Counted from the first letter of the stretch, positions 21,763-34,188 are shown. The stretch: 64,000 nt of DNA from Deinococcus radiopugnans ATCC 19172 (GCF_006335125.1 NZ_VDMO01000008.1:133179-197178), one strand, 5' to 3'. Notes: generated from the sequence alone by a model not told the origin. Numbers and translations: made by a program.

Positions 21763-23163
21763 TCAGGCGGGCAGCATCTCCCGGACGCCCAGATGCGCCA
21801 GGATCGCCGGGTACACATCGGTGGCCTCCAGGGGCCGGTCTGGCAGCAGGTCGCCGCGCGAGGTGATCAGCAGCGGGCCGGCGGTGGGGTCCTCACCTAT
21901 CCGCCCGTGGGTGCCCCGCACCAGCGCGGCGTCGAAGCCGATGATGTTCAGCAGGTAGCGGAAGCCCAGCTTTTTCTTGAGCAGCGCCACGCCCGCGTTG
22001 AGTTTCGCCGGGCTGTGCGGGTCCATGAACAGTTCCACGGGGTCGTAGCCGGGCTTGCGGTGGATGTCGACAGTGCGGGCGTAATCCGGCGCCGCGGCGT
22101 CGTTCAGCCAGTAGTAATACGTGAACCACGCGCCCGGCTCGGCCACCACCACGAAGTCCCCGGCGCGGTCATGGTCCAGATGATGGCGGGCTCGGCCCTC
22201 ACCCTCCAGCACCTCGGCCACGCCGGGCAACGCGTGAAGCAGCGCGCGCACCTCGTCCAGGCGGCTGGCATCGTTAACGTACACGTGTGCCACCTGATGA
22301 TCGGCCACCGCAAATGCGGCGCTCGCGCCCGCGTCGAGCAGTTCGCGCCCGACTTCACGGCGCACGCTGATCAGTCCGGCCTCGCGCAGCGCGCGGTTGA
22401 TGTGCACGGGCCGCCACGCCCGCTCGATGCCGTACTCGGACACGACCATGACCTGCACGCCCCGGCGCTCGTAATGGTCGATCAGATCGCCGGCCACCCG
22501 GTCAATCTCCGCGAGCTGCGTGCTCAGGGCGGCGGGGTCCGGACCGTGCTGCTGCAGACCGTAGTCGAGGTGTGGCAGGTACACCAGATTCAGTGTCGGC
22601 TCGTAGCGCTCGTCGATGTGCTTGGCGGCCTCGGCCAGCCACGCGCTGGAGGTGATGTTGGCGTTGGGACCCCAGTAGCTGAACAGCGGGAAGGTGCCCA
22701 GTTTGGTCTGCAGCTCGTCGCGCAGGTCCTGCGGCTGGGTGTAGCAGTCGGGCAGCTTGCGGCCGTCGGCCGGGTACATGGGCCGCGGCGTGACGGTGTA
22801 GTCCGCGCCGGAGTACATGTTGTACCACCAGCCGATGTTGGCGACGGTGGCACTGGGATCATGGGCGCGCAGGGCGTCCCACAGCTTGGGGCTCTGGATC
22901 AGGTGGTTGGACTGTCGCCAGAACTTGATCTCGCGCTCGTCCTTGAAAAACCAGCCGTTGCCGACGATGCCGTGGGTGGACGGCCACTCGCCGGTCAGGT
23001 AGGTGGCCTGCACCGAGCAGGTCACGGCGGGCAGCATGGGGGCCACCGAAGTGACCTGCCCGCGTCCCGCGAAGGCCCGCAGGCGGGGCAGGTGGTCCAG
23101 CAGATCAGGCGTCAGGCCGACGATGTCGATCACGGCCAGACGGGGGGAATTTGTTGGGGTCAT
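21763..23163 (-). CDS. eboF: Type I phosphodiesterase/nucleotide pyrophosphatase, EboF-like
   Basis: 466 residues of the alkaline phosphatase superfamily. Metal/catalytic pattern: first Asp in LAVIDIVGLTPD, nucleophile Thr region PAVTCSVQATYLTGEWPSTHG, then LPHLDYGLQQHGP, VVSEYGIE and GTHGRIGEDP late. No signal peptide. Last gene of a six-gene minus-strand operon whose membership (DHQ-synthase-like, small gene, TatD, TIM barrel, UbiA, phosphodiesterase) matches the ebo cluster. Substrate unknown; it may remove a phosphate or nucleotide group from the pathway product. Begins 1 bp after eboC ends. Confidence 0.85.
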   Translation of the reverse strand: MTPTNSPRLAVIDIVGLTPDLLDHLPRLRAFAGRGQVTSVAPMLPAVTCSVQATYLTGEWPSTHGIVGNGWFFKDEREIKFWRQSNHLIQSPKLWDALRAHDPSATVANIGWWYNMYSGADYTVTPRPMYPADGRKLPDCYTQPQDLRDELQTKLGTFPLFSYWGPNANITSSAWLAEAAKHIDERYEPTLNLVYLPHLDYGLQQHGPDPAALSTQLAEIDRVAGDLIDHYERRGVQVMVVSEYGIERAWRPVHINRALREAGLISVRREVGRELLDAGASAAFAVADHQVAHVYVNDASRLDEVRALLHALPGVAEVLEGEGRARHHLDHDRAGDFVVVAEPGAWFTYYYWLNDAAAPDYARTVDIHRKPGYDPVELFMDPHSPAKLNAGVALLKKKLGFRYLLNIIGFDAALVRGTHGRIGEDPTAGPLLITSRGDLLPDRPLEATDVYPAILAHLGVREMLPA

Positions 23164-23164
23164 G

Positions 23165-24043
23165 TCAGGTTCCTTTGATGTGTTGCTGCCACCACAGGGT
23201 CAGCAGAAAAGCGGCGTAGGCGACGGGCAGCCATGCCCACGCCCCGGCGGCGGCCAGCACAGTGGCGTCGAGCAGGCACATGCCCGCGATCATCTTGCCC
23301 ACCGACGCGCCGATGTTGCGGTGGGGACCATACACGAAGCCCAGGCTGTGGACCGTCCACGCGGCCAGCACCAGCGCCGCGAGCCACACCGGCCACGCGA
23401 AGCCGCCCAGCAGGGCGTAGGCGACCGGGGCGACGACCAGCGCCACCGGCCAGTAACGCGCGGCCCAGCCCTGCGGCTTCTGCGGGCGGCCCTCGGTCTT
23501 GGCGACGTAGGTCAGCCCCGCGGTGTACGCAGCCAGCAACAGCGCCCAGACGATCACCCCCACACCAGGTGTGGCAGTCACGGCCAGCGCCGCCGTCAGG
23601 TACACCAGGGCGCGGGTGGCGCCCATCACCACCGGGCTTAGCGGATTGGTCTTGTGCCAGACGTCGTACAGCACGATCAGGGCGGCCAGCACCACGCCGC
23701 CCAGCGGGGCGCGGCCCCCGGCCAGCAGCAGCAGCGCGAAGCCCGCCGCGAACAGCAGGCCCGTGACCGCCCACGCCTCGGCCGGCGCAATCAGGCCCGA
23801 CGGCAGCGGGCGCTCAGGCCGCTCGCGGCGGTCGATCTCCAGGTCGAGCAGGTCGTTGAGGTACATGCCCGCCGTGTAGAACAGCGTCATGCCCAGTGCC
23901 GCAGGCAGCGCCTGACCCCCGCTGCCGCCGACCAGGGCCGCCCCGGCCAGCGCGTTGGTCACCACCGTGGGCGAGTTCGAGATGCGGGCCAGCGACAGGT
24001 GCCCGCGCAGGCGGCCCGGCTGCCGCGCGGCGCTAGAGGACAT
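23165..24043 (-). CDS. eboC: UbiA-like prenyltransferase EboC
   Basis: 292 residues, about eight or nine membrane helices. First Asp motif [25 protein letters not shown] is intact; the second is divergent ([22 protein letters not shown]), as expected in this branch rather than in quinone enzymes. Start ATG 24043 overlaps the eboE stop by 11 bp. In the ebo cluster it is proposed to act on a polar precursor at the membrane; in cyanobacteria the cluster is needed for export of a scytonemin precursor. Confidence 0.88.
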   Translation of the reverse strand: MSSSAARQPGRLRGHLSLARISNSPTVVTNALAGAALVGGSGGQALPAALGMTLFYTAGMYLNDLLDLEIDRRERPERPLPSGLIAPAEAWAVTGLLFAAGFALLLLAGGRAPLGGVVLAALIVLYDVWHKTNPLSPVVMGATRALVYLTAALAVTATPGVGVIVWALLLAAYTAGLTYVAKTEGRPQKPQGWAARYWPVALVVAPVAYALLGGFAWPVWLAALVLAAWTVHSLGFVYGPHRNIGASVGKMIAGMCLLDATVLAAAGAWAWLPVAYAAFLLTLWWQQHIKGT

Positions 24044-25232
24044 CGCGCACCCACTCCAGCTCACGCGCGATGGACTCGCCCAGCGGCCGCTTGAGTTCGG
24101 GGGGCAGCACGTCCCAGGTGTAGGTCTCGACCTCCAGGTGCCGCCCGGCCAGTTCCGGACGCAGCAGGTCAAGCGTGCCCAGTAGCGCCGCCTGCGTGGA
24201 GCCGAAAGCCCCGGCCTGTTCCAGAAACACCGGCACGTGAAAATGCACGCGCCACTCGGTCACGTCGGGGTGGTGAATGTCGGCCAGCGCGGGTGGCAGG
24301 TCCGGGTACTGCTTCAAACTACCGTCCCGCGTGCGCGCCACCACCTGATGCAGGTAGGTGCCCTCCGCGAAGGGGGCCAGGGCCGCCGCCAGCGCTTCGC
24401 GCTCCTGAGCGTCGTCCGGCAGCGGCAGCCGCAGCGCGGAGCTGAGCTGAATTTTCCCGATCTGCATGCCCGCGTCGCGGTACAGCGCCAGCGCCCCCGC
24501 CGGGTCCTCGTACATCACGGCCACGTGGCACACGTCGAAGCACGCCTGGAAATGGTCACGCAGGTGGGCGCGGGCGCGTTCCTCGTCCGTTCCAAGCCGC
24601 TCCGCGAGCAGCCGCGCGCCGCGTCTCAGCAGATGGTCCTGGTAAAAGGCCGCCAGGTCCGCGCTGCGTTGCAGCAGGCCGTCCGGCTCGGGTTCCATGT
24701 CCAGATGGATGAAGACGCCGCTGGCCTCGCGCAGCCGCACCAGCGCCTCGATGACCTGAATCACGTTTTCGGTCAGTACGGCCCAGGTCTGCGGGTCCTC
24801 GGCGTCTACCCACGCGGCGTAGCTCAGCGGGCTGGTGCTGATGCTGCCCTCCTGGCCCTCCGGCAGCAGGGCCGCCAGGATGTCCACCAGCCGCAGGGTG
24901 TACGCCACGCGCTCCGGGTCGCGCCAGTCCGGGGCGTGGACCTGCGCCTTGACCGCCTGTCCGTGGAAGGGACCGTAAGGAAAGCCGTTCAGGGTAAACA
25001 CGTACAGCCCGCGTTCGTCCAGAAAGGCGCGGAAGTCGGCCAGGGCCGTGCCGCGCAGCAGTTCCGCGCTCTCCTCGCCGGACAGGCGCAGGCCCACGCC
25101 GAAGGGCTTATCTGGCGAGAACTGCGCCCGCAGCGGCACCGTGTACTCGTCCAGGCTGCGCCGCACGCCGTCCATGCCGCTGGCCGGGTGAATGTTGGTG
25201 CAGTACGTCAGGTGGGCGCCGTGAACGAGCAC
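24033..25232 (-). CDS. eboE: Metabolite traffic protein EboE (TIM barrel)
   Basis: 399 residues resembling xylose-isomerase/AP-endonuclease-like TIM barrels. Metal-site candidates: TYCTNIHP near the start, [47 protein letters not shown] and VHFHVPVF with [11 protein letters not shown] at the end. GTG at 25232 lies 1 bp after the eboB stop; longer in-frame readings would overlap eboB heavily. Fits the EboE family by length and order. Reaction unknown. Confidence 0.88.
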   Translation of the reverse strand: MLVHGAHLTYCTNIHPASGMDGVRRSLDEYTVPLRAQFSPDKPFGVGLRLSGEESAELLRGTALADFRAFLDERGLYVFTLNGFPYGPFHGQAVKAQVHAPDWRDPERVAYTLRLVDILAALLPEGQEGSISTSPLSYAAWVDAEDPQTWAVLTENVIQVIEALVRLREASGVFIHLDMEPEPDGLLQRSADLAAFYQDHLLRRGARLLAERLGTDEERARAHLRDHFQACFDVCHVAVMYEDPAGALALYRDAGMQIGKIQLSSALRLPLPDDAQEREALAAALAPFAEGTYLHQVVARTRDGSLKQYPDLPPALADIHHPDVTEWRVHFHVPVFLEQAGAFGSTQAALLGTLDLLRPELAGRHLEVETYTWDVLPPELKRPLGESIARELEWVRDVL

Positions 25233-25233
25233 C

Positions 25234-26064
25234 CTATCGCCCGGCCAGGGCCGTCTCGCGCTGGGGGGGCACGAACTTCGGCGACTGGCCCAGGAAACGC
25301 TGCGGATTGTCCAGCACGATCTTGCGGATGGTGGCCTCGTCGTGGCCGCGGCGGCGGGCCTCGAAGATGAATTCCGGCACCGCCAGCGGCTGGCTGGGGC
25401 CCCAGTCACAGGCCGAGGCCACGATCAGGCGCTCGGAGCCGTACAGCTCGATCATGTCGATGGCCCGCGCCGGCGAGGCCTTGGTCTTGGGATACAGGGT
25501 GATGCCGGTCCAGAAGCCGTGGCTCAGGATCAGTTCGGCGGTGTGTTCCTCGGCGTGGTCGATCATCACGCGGCCCGGCTCGATGCGGGTGTCGGCGGCC
25601 AGGGCCTCGACCATCACGCGGGTGCCCTTGTACTTGTCTTCCAGGTGCGGCGTGTGGATGTGGATGAGCTGGTGATGCTCCAATGCCAGTTCCACGTGAT
25701 CGAGAAAGGTCGCCATCTCGTTGCGGGTCACGCGGTTCAGGCCGATCTCGCCGATGCCCAGCACGGTGGGGCGCTGCAGGAATTCGGGGATGATCTTCAG
25801 CACCTGCCGGGTCAGCTCGCGGTCCTCGCCCTCCTTGGGATTCAGGCACAGCCACGCGTAGTGCGCGATGCCGTACTCGCGTGCACGGGCCGGCTCGAAG
25901 GTGGTCAGGTGATCGAAGTAGTCGGCGAAAGCCTCCGGCCCCAGCCGGTCCCGCCCGGACCAGAAGGCGGGTTCGGTCACGGCCAGGCAGCCGCTCAGGG
26001 CCATGGCGTGGTAGTCGTCGGTGGTGCGCGAAACCATGTGGGCGTGCATGTCGATGTAGTTCAC
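25234..26064 (-). CDS. eboB: TatD-like metal-dependent hydrolase EboB
   Basis: 276 residues of the amidohydrolase/TatD superfamily: [14 protein letters not shown] (HxH), [16 protein letters not shown] (Glu ligand), [25 protein letters not shown] and [12 protein letters not shown] (Asp). All metal ligands look present. ATGA overlap with the preceding small gene indicates coupling. In ebo clusters the substrate is not known. Confidence 0.88.
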   Translation of the reverse strand: MNYIDMHAHMVSRTTDDYHAMALSGCLAVTEPAFWSGRDRLGPEAFADYFDHLTTFEPARAREYGIAHYAWLCLNPKEGEDRELTRQVLKIIPEFLQRPTVLGIGEIGLNRVTRNEMATFLDHVELALEHHQLIHIHTPHLEDKYKGTRVMVEALAADTRIEPGRVMIDHAEEHTAELILSHGFWTGITLYPKTKASPARAIDMIELYGSERLIVASACDWGPSQPLAVPEFIFEARRRGHDEATIRKIVLDNPQRFLGQSPKFVPPQRETALAGR

Positions 26065-26399
26065 TGTTCGGCCTCGCTGTCCAGGGAATGGGGACCCTCG
26101 CCCCGCTGCGGCGCGCCGTAGGCGCTCTGCGAGTCGCGCAGATCCAGCAGCGTCAGGTCCTGATCGCTCAGGCGCATCTGAGCGCGCATCACGCGGCCCG
26201 GCTCCGGTGAGACCAGTTCGTGCAGCGCGCCGCGCAGGGCCCCCAGGCGAAAATCTTCAGCCGCATCTGCCGCGCCCTGGGCACGTTCCAGCCGGTCCAG
26301 AAAGGCGGCGATGGCCAGCAGGTGGGCGCGGTGCTCCATAAACGACAGGTCCAGCAGTTGCGCCTGGGTCAGCAGGCAGGTTTCGGCGTGGGCGTTCAC
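26061..26399 (-). CDS. Small helical protein at the eboA position
   Basis: 112 residues, GTG start overlapping the eboD stop by 4 bp (GTGA) and its own stop overlapping eboB (ATGA). Helical: [33 protein letters not shown]. By position it corresponds to EboA, but the EboA domain I remember is about twice as long, so this is a short, divergent or unrelated protein. The tight overlaps show it belongs to the operon. Confidence 0.7.
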   Translation of the reverse strand: MNAHAETCLLTQAQLLDLSFMEHRAHLLAIAAFLDRLERAQGAADAAEDFRLGALRGALHELVSPEPGRVMRAQMRLSDQDLTLLDLRDSQSAYGAPQRGEGPHSLDSEAEQ

Positions 26400-27673
26400 A
26401 GGACTCCTTGGGTGTGGGGGGAGGAGAGCGGAAGGCTGGAGGCCTGGGCCTGCACGTCCTCCAGCAGGGCGATGGCGCGGCGCAGGATGTCGTGGTCCAT
26501 CTCGTGCACCTCGACAGGCTGGCCGATGCCGGTGAGCAGCGGAATGGTCAGGCGTCCGCCCAGGTGTTCGCGGAATTCGTTCAGGCCGCTCAGCACGGAC
26601 GTCGGGTTCGTGGCGTCCTGCGTGCCGGACCCCAGTTCGGGCACAGACACCGCCAGTTTCAGCGTCCGCAGCACGTCCAGGATGCGTCGCCAATCGGCCT
26701 CAGGCAGCAGGCCGCTCAGCGCCGCGTAGGTGCAGTCCAGCGCGATGCCCACGGCGACGGCCTCGCCGTGGCGCAGCTCATAGTTGCTGAGGCTCTCGAG
26801 CTTGTGCGCCGCCCAGTGCCCGAAATCCAGCGGGCGCGACGAGCCGCGCTCGAAGGGATCGCCGCTGCGGGCGATGTGCTCCAGATGCAGCTCTGCGCAG
26901 CGGTACACGGCGTGGTCCATGGCCTCCTGGTCCCGCGCGGCCAGGGCCACGGCATTCGCCTCCAGCCACTCGAAAAAGGCCGCGTCCTTGAGCAGCGCCA
27001 CTTTCAGGGCCTCGCTCAGGCCGCCCAGCCAGTCGCGGTCCTCCAGTGTGGTCAGGAAGGATCGGTCGTTCAGCACCGCGTGCGGCGGGGCAAAGGTGCC
27101 CAGCCAGTTCTTCTTGCCGAAGGCATTGACGCTGTTCTTGACACCCACCGCCGAATCATTCTGCGACAGCACGGTGGTCGGCACACGCACCAGCCGCACA
27201 CCCCGGTGCGCCGTCGCCGCCGCGTAGCCCACCATATCCAGCACCGCGCCGCCACCCACCGCGATCACGTAGGCGTGCCGGTCAATGCCGTGCGCGTTGA
27301 TCGCTTCGTGGATGCGTCCAACGACGTCCGGGTCACTCTTGCAGCGCTCCCCACCCGGCACGGTCAGCGGTGGCGCCACCAATGTCAGGTCCAGTTGTGC
27401 GGCGAAGTAGGCCTGGATCTGGCCTTCCAGCCCAGGAAAGGCCGCCAGCACGCCATCATCCACCACGCACAGCACCCTCGGTGGCTGGCCCCCGGAGGCT
27501 TCCGGCCCGGTCAGGATGTCGCGCAGCAGGGTCTGCTGCGGATCGAAGAGGTGCTCGGTGAAATGCACCGGGTAGGTGAAGGTGACGGGCACGACCTGCG
27601 TGATCGTCCGGTCCCTGCGGCTCGACCTGCCCAGGCCCGCCGATTCGACGTTGACCGTCTGTGTGTCGATCAT
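26396..27673 (-). CDS. eboD: 3-dehydroquinate synthase-like sugar phosphate cyclase, EboD
   Basis: 425 residues, first gene of the operon. Sugar phosphate cyclase features: [35 protein letters not shown] (NAD site), [14 protein letters not shown], the Glu/Lys of [14 protein letters not shown], and [26 protein letters not shown] (metal His residues). DHQ synthase has about 350 residues; the extra length and the KNSVN..KNWLGTF variant fit EboD or valiolone-synthase relatives rather than AroB. Product probably a cyclitol or DHQ-like ring. ATG at 27673 is the first with family N-terminus. Confidence 0.9.
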   Translation of the reverse strand: MIDTQTVNVESAGLGRSSRRDRTITQVVPVTFTYPVHFTEHLFDPQQTLLRDILTGPEASGGQPPRVLCVVDDGVLAAFPGLEGQIQAYFAAQLDLTLVAPPLTVPGGERCKSDPDVVGRIHEAINAHGIDRHAYVIAVGGGAVLDMVGYAAATAHRGVRLVRVPTTVLSQNDSAVGVKNSVNAFGKKNWLGTFAPPHAVLNDRSFLTTLEDRDWLGGLSEALKVALLKDAAFFEWLEANAVALAARDQEAMDHAVYRCAELHLEHIARSGDPFERGSSRPLDFGHWAAHKLESLSNYELRHGEAVAVGIALDCTYAALSGLLPEADWRRILDVLRTLKLAVSVPELGSGTQDATNPTSVLSGLNEFREHLGGRLTIPLLTGIGQPVEVHEMDHDILRRAIALLEDVQAQASSLPLSSPHTQGVL

Positions 27674-27935
27674 GCCCTGAAGCTGCGCTGGGCGGCATAA
27701 AAGGAACGCTAACCTGAGCGGCTGATGAGGCCGATGACGGCGAGTCTGTCCTGCATCGTGGTACGCCGCGCCACATCCCCTACGCCTCTGGTTGGGCCGG
27801 ACCCTGAAGTGCCGCAGGCCTCCGATCAGAACACTGGGAGACCGCCCCTGCAGGGTGGGGAAGGTATGGCAGCGCAGCCTGGAGATCCCCCTATCACCGC
27901 CATTGCAGCGTTCACGGTCCATTCCGGGGCCAATC
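27674..27935. other. Leader/promoter region of the ebo operon
   Basis: About 260 bp upstream of eboD with no gene. I see no recognised riboswitch or operator. A TTTTAT-like box lies about 30 bp before the eboD start. Nothing further can be supported. Confidence 0.4.
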
Positions 27936-27967
27936 AACGAAAGCAGGCAACCTTTTGACGGGTTGCC
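27936..27967 (-). terminator. Terminator of the PpiC-type gene
   Basis: GGCAACC-CGTCAAAA-GGTTGCC hairpin followed by TGCTTTCGTT on the minus strand, 19 bp after the stop. Confidence 0.75.
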
Positions 27968-27985
27968 TGTTGCAATGGGTGGACC

Positions 27986-29938
27986 TTAGCGGGTGGCGGG
28001 TGCGGGCGTCGCCGGTTCCGCATCGGTGGCCGGAGGCGTCGCGCTGTCCTTGGGCGCGGCGTCGGCAGGGGCACCATCAGCAGGCGTCGCACCGGCAGGC
28101 GCGGCAGAATCCGGCGTGCTGGAATCGCTGGCGGGTGCCGTCGGCTTCGGCTCGGCGTCGGCCACCCGCTTGGCCTGGGCCGCCAGCACCTTGTCCAGAT
28201 TGTCGGTGGGCTTCAGGGCGGCCACCTCCTTGCTCACGAACGCCTGACCGGCCTCGTTCTTCTTGGCCGCCAGCACCTGCGCTTCAATCTGGCCCCGAAC
28301 GGCGCTCAGCGGCTGGGTCACCGCCGGCTTAAGGTCGGTGACGTACAGCACCGAGTAGCGGTCCCCGACTTTCACCACGTCGCTCAGGCTGCCCTCGCCC
28401 GCGTCCTTGAGGGTCTTGGCGCTGAAGACGGCGGCTTCCAGCTCGGGGCTCAGTTTGCTGTCGCCGGCCGTCACGGCGCCGCGTTCGCTGACGGTGGCTC
28501 CGGCCTTGCCGGCCGCCGCCGTGAAGTCGCCGTTGCCGTTCCAATCGGTGCGGAAGGCCAGCGCCTGGTTGCGGTCACGGAAGCTGGCCTCGCTGACGGT
28601 GGCGCCGGCGGGGGTCTGGAACTGCTCCTTGTTCTGATCGTAGTACGCCTGCAGGTCCGCGTCGGTCACCTTCACGTCACGCGCGCCGTAGGCGGCCAGC
28701 CCCTGCACGATGTCCTGGCGGGTGCCGGTCAGGTCCAGCTTCAGCTTGTCGGCAATGGTGGGGGCGGCGTAGGTCTGGATCAGCCCCTGCGTCACTTGCG
28801 GCTTGAGGATGCCGTTGACCAGCCCGGCGGCCTGTTCGGGCGGCACCTGTTGCAGCAGCGAGGCGAACTGCTGGTTGCTGACCACGCCTTCCACCACTTC
28901 CGAGTACGGGATGTCCTTGCCTGCCACCGTGGCGACGGTGGGGTTCGTGGTCTTCCAGTTGGGATCGACGTACTCGATCTTGGCGTCCTTCTCCAGTCCG
29001 GCCAGCCACTGTTCGATGGCCGCGTTTTCCTTCTGGGTCTTCAGCGCGGCCATGATGTCGGTCTTGGCCTCGTCGAAAGGCTTGGGAGCGGGCGGCAGAT
29101 ACTTCTCGACTTTCACGATGTAGAACTTGCCGCCGCTGGGAATCACGTCGGTCAGGCCGCCGTCCGTGAGGGCAAAGGCCGCCGCGCCCACCTCGGCGGG
29201 CAGGGCCACCTGGGCCACCGGGCGGGGGGCACCGCTTTCGACGGGACCGAGCGCGCCGCCCCGGTCCTTGAATTCGCTGCTGTTGGCCGAGGCCAGCGCC
29301 GCGAAGTCCGCGCCGCCCTTGGCCTGTGCCAGCAGGGCCTTGGCCTTGGCCTCGTCGGCCACCACGATCTGACGGCCCACAATGCGCGCGTCACTCTGGA
29401 AGGCTTCGGGGTTCAGGGTGTAGTACAGCTGGGCCTCGGCGTCGGTGGGGGCGGGCACGGCCGCCTTCAGGGCGTCCACCTTGCGCTGCACGGCGATGCT
29501 GTCACGAATCTGGGTGCGTGCGGCGGCGTCACTCAGCCCGACGCCCTGTAGGAAATCGGTCCAGGCCTTGTTGTCCTTGAGGCCGCGCTGCTCGCGGATC
29601 TTGTCCACCTCGGCGTTCACGTCGGTGCGGCTGACCTTGATGTCCTGCGTGGCCCCGGTGACCAGCGCCTGCTGAATCTGGTTGGCGACCACAACCGTCT
29701 TGAAATCGTCGCCCAGCACGCCGGTATCGGTGCTGCTCAGGACCGGGTTGGCGCGGCGGGCCTGATCCAGTTCCTCGGCCGTGATGGTCTGTCCGTTGAC
29801 CTTCACGGCCGGGGTGCCGGTGGTCTGGCTGCGGTTGAACAGGCCCTCGATGTTGGGGGTGAACTGGTAGGCCATGCCGACCACCAGAAGCAGGGCCAGC
29901 ACGATCAGCATGACGTTGGTGACTTTCTTTCGGTTCAC
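27986..29938 (-). CDS. Membrane-anchored PpiC/PpiD-type peptidyl-prolyl isomerase
   Basis: 650 residues. One N-terminal membrane helix (VTNVMLIVLALLLVVGMAYQF) anchors a large extracytoplasmic chaperone. A SurA-N-like helical part follows (VNGQTITAEELDQARR; AEVDKIREQRG), then a parvulin domain (ARIVGRQIVVADEAKAKALL, GGALGPVESGAP) and a second, degenerate repeat of the same unit (NQEQFQTPAGATVSEASF-like DQNKEQFQTPAGATV; SPELEAAVFSAKTLKDAGEGS). The tail (about 590-650) is Ala/Pro-rich and low complexity. GTG start with AAGGAG at 6 nt. Confidence 0.88.
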   Translation of the reverse strand: MNRKKVTNVMLIVLALLLVVGMAYQFTPNIEGLFNRSQTTGTPAVKVNGQTITAEELDQARRANPVLSSTDTGVLGDDFKTVVVANQIQQALVTGATQDIKVSRTDVNAEVDKIREQRGLKDNKAWTDFLQGVGLSDAAARTQIRDSIAVQRKVDALKAAVPAPTDAEAQLYYTLNPEAFQSDARIVGRQIVVADEAKAKALLAQAKGGADFAALASANSSEFKDRGGALGPVESGAPRPVAQVALPAEVGAAAFALTDGGLTDVIPSGGKFYIVKVEKYLPPAPKPFDEAKTDIMAALKTQKENAAIEQWLAGLEKDAKIEYVDPNWKTTNPTVATVAGKDIPYSEVVEGVVSNQQFASLLQQVPPEQAAGLVNGILKPQVTQGLIQTYAAPTIADKLKLDLTGTRQDIVQGLAAYGARDVKVTDADLQAYYDQNKEQFQTPAGATVSEASFRDRNQALAFRTDWNGNGDFTAAAGKAGATVSERGAVTAGDSKLSPELEAAVFSAKTLKDAGEGSLSDVVKVGDRYSVLYVTDLKPAVTQPLSAVRGQIEAQVLAAKKNEAGQAFVSKEVAALKPTDNLDKVLAAQAKRVADAEPKPTAPASDSSTPDSAAPAGATPADGAPADAAPKDSATPPATDAEPATPAPATR

Positions 29939-29984
29939 TTGATCTCCTTAAATAATGGTGCTAGCGTAGCGGATGCCCAGCCGG

Positions 29985-30061
<77 letters not shown>

Positions 30062-30098
30062 TTCATGTTCACGGTCCAGCCCAGATGGTCCACTCACG

Positions 30099-30121
30099 CC
30101 ACCCTGCGGGGTGGTTTTTTC
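30099..30121 (+). terminator. tRNA-Arg(CCG) terminator
   Basis: CCACCC-TGCG-GGGTGG hairpin with a run of six to seven T residues. Confidence 0.85.
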
Positions 30122-30299
30122 GTGGACTGGATCCGGACGGACACTTCCAGCCAGCCAGCACGCGCGCAAACACACGCGCAGGAGTCTAGCATGCAAGGTT
30201 AAACGGGCGTGAAGCTGGAAAGCCCGTTGTGGCGGCCACTTTTTGCAGTCTTCATGCATCTGGAAGGTGGGCGGCGGCCCTGGCCTGTACGCTGGGGCC

Positions 30300-31340
<1,041 letters not shown>

Positions 31341-31419
31341 GCGCGGCGGCTGAAAGACTTTCCTGGAGCGAGTTCACCCAGCGCCCGAGGGGCGACGTGT
31401 CTCACGGCGGGGCGCTATC

Positions 31420-32181
31420 ATGCGGAATGTGCGGCTGCTGTTGCTCTCCGACATTCACGCCAACAACACCGCACTCGGGGCGGTGCTGAAGGACGCGTCC
31501 TCACGCCGGTACGACACGGTGATTCACCTGGGTGACGCGCTGGGCTACGGTCCCAACCCACGTGAGGTGCTGGACACGCTGCGCGATCTGGACGCCGTGT
31601 GCATCATGGGCAACCACGATCAGATGCTGCTGGAATACGTCGACGGCAAGCGGGCCACCCGTGACAGCGTGGTGTCGCTGGCCCTGCGCTGGCAGATCGA
31701 GCGGCTCTCGGAGCGCGACATCGCCTGGGTCCGCACCTGGCGTGACGGCATCGATGATCCCGACGTGGGCGCACGCTACCGCCACGGCACCCCGGTCAGC
31801 CTGGACGACTACACCGATTCGGTGGCGGCGGCCCGCGAGGCGTTCGGGCAGTGGCAGGGCCGTCTGGGCTTCGTGGGCCACACTCACGTGCCCGCCGTGT
31901 ACGCCACCCTGAACGCCCCCACCGGCGAGTGGATCAAGGGCCAGCTGTTCCACGACGGCGGCAGCTACATGGTCCCGCCCACCACCCGCGTGATCCTCAA
32001 CCCCGGCAGCGTGGGCCAGCCGCGCGACGGCAACCCCCGGGCCAGCTACGCCCTCTACGACACGGCCCGCTCCCACTTCGAGGTCTTCCGCGTGGCCTAC
32101 GACATCCCCCGCGCCCAGGAGGCCTCTCTGGAGGCCGGGCTGCCGCAGGTGCTGGCGGCGCGGCTGGCGGTGGGGAAGTGA
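31420..32181 (+). CDS. Metallophosphoesterase
   Basis: 253 residues with the calcineurin-like metal site: [45 protein letters not shown] and [20 protein letters not shown], typical of the YfcE/serine-threonine phosphatase-like group. GTG at 31429 lies 7 nt after TATCAT and may be the true leaderless start, because the ATG at 31420 overlaps that box. Substrate unknown. Confidence 0.88.
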   Translation: MRNVRLLLLSDIHANNTALGAVLKDASSRRYDTVIHLGDALGYGPNPREVLDTLRDLDAVCIMGNHDQMLLEYVDGKRATRDSVVSLALRWQIERLSERDIAWVRTWRDGIDDPDVGARYRHGTPVSLDDYTDSVAAAREAFGQWQGRLGFVGHTHVPAVYATLNAPTGEWIKGQLFHDGGSYMVPPTTRVILNPGSVGQPRDGNPRASYALYDTARSHFEVFRVAYDIPRAQEASLEAGLPQVLAARLAVGK

Positions 32182-32305
32182 GCGGCTGGGACGCGGGACG
32201 CGGTTGGCAGGAGGCGGTGAAAAGATCGGGGGGAAGCTGCGTCCAGAATCTTGATCTGTCTTCATCTTTTCCCGCGCACCGCGCACCGCATCCCGCCACC
32301 CACCC

Positions 32306-33229
<924 letters not shown>

Positions 33230-33324
33230 ATGGGGTCCGGGGTTTGGCCTCCACAAGACATCAAAAAATGCAACTCCCGTCCTGCTGAAGTTGCCGCTGA
33301 GTGTGGGTTGTCGGGAGGGGCGTT

Positions 33325-33993
33325 TCAGTCCAGGGGAAAGCCCGGATGTTGTTGCTGGGGCAGCACGCGGTACGCGAAAATCTGGATCAGCCGGGGATCG
33401 AAGGCCGTGCCTGAGTGTTGCAGCAGGTACGTGGTGGCCTCGTCGGCGGTCCAGGCGGCGCGGTACGGGCGATCCGAGACCAGGGCGTCGTACACGTCGG
33501 TCACCTTGATGACGCGGGCCAGCAGCGGAATCGACTCGCCGATCAGGCCCAGCGGGTAGCCCTCGCCGTCCCAGCGTTCGTGGTGGTGCAAGATGGCGCC
33601 CAGAATCTCGTCGTCGGCCCTGGGGGCCGTGCGGGCCAGGCGGTGGCCCAGACTGGGGTGCTGCTGAATGATCTTGAATTCTGCCGGTGTCAAGGCGCCC
33701 GGCTTGTCCAGAATCCTGGTGCTGATGGCGGCCTTGCCGATGTCGTGCAGCAGGGCGGCCCAGACGATCTGGCACACGTCCCGCTCCGTTTGAAGCAGCC
33801 CGGCGGCCTCGGCGAGCTTCAGAGACAGGTCCATCACCCGGCGGTCATGCTCGGTGCAGGCGCGGCCCACCACTTTCATGGTCCAGGCATTGACTTCCTG
33901 AACGGTGGTTTCGATCAGCAGGGCGTGGTCACTGGGCTCAACGTTCCAGACCTTGCGGGTTGGGTTGTTCCAGGGCACCCACTTGCGGCTCAT
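33325..33993 (-). CDS. HD-GYP c-di-GMP phosphodiesterase
   Basis: 222 residues: a single HD-GYP domain with AALLHDIGKAAIS, IIQQHPSLGHRL, ILHHHERWDGEGYPLGLIGESIP (HHxxxDGxGYP) and VTDVYDALVSDRPYRAAW, so catalytic residues look intact. No sensor or receiver domain. Its ATG overlaps the stop of the 62-residue gene (ATGA), and a secreted peptide gene precedes that, so c-di-GMP breakdown may be tied to the peptide locus. Confidence 0.9.
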   Translation of the reverse strand: MSRKWVPWNNPTRKVWNVEPSDHALLIETTVQEVNAWTMKVVGRACTEHDRRVMDLSLKLAEAAGLLQTERDVCQIVWAALLHDIGKAAISTRILDKPGALTPAEFKIIQQHPSLGHRLARTAPRADDEILGAILHHHERWDGEGYPLGLIGESIPLLARVIKVTDVYDALVSDRPYRAAWTADEATTYLLQHSGTAFDPRLIQIFAYRVLPQQQHPGFPLD

Positions 33994-34178
33994 TCCAGGC
34001 CAGCACAGGACAGGCGACCCATCCGGAACGAGAGGCTGTCCATGCGGTTGGTCAGCAGGGAGGCGCTGGCAGGCCGCACGTTGGAAGCGGAGGCGGCCTG
34101 GGGCCGCGCCTGCGTTCCCGCCTCGGTGTTGAAGCCTTCACGGACTCTTTGCGTTTTGCGAGGATAAGATGCGGTCAT
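33990..34178 (-). CDS. Small protein between peptide and HD-GYP genes
   Basis: 62 residues, basic and Ser/Ala/Arg-rich (TASYPRKTQRVREGFNTEAG, NRMDSLSFRMGRLSCAGLE), no signal peptide. GAGGAAAGTGAC precedes its ATG; it starts 10 nt after the secreted-peptide stop and overlaps the HD-GYP start by 4 bp. Not recognised; the spacing argues that it is a real gene of the operon. Confidence 0.62.
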   Translation of the reverse strand: MTASYPRKTQRVREGFNTEAGTQARPQAASASNVRPASASLLTNRMDSLSFRMGRLSCAGLE

Positions 34179-34188
34179 GTCACTTTCC

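Noticed and set aside
27674..27935. Riboswitch in the ebo leader
   Set aside because: No recognisable conserved riboswitch core or terminator/antiterminator pair seen.
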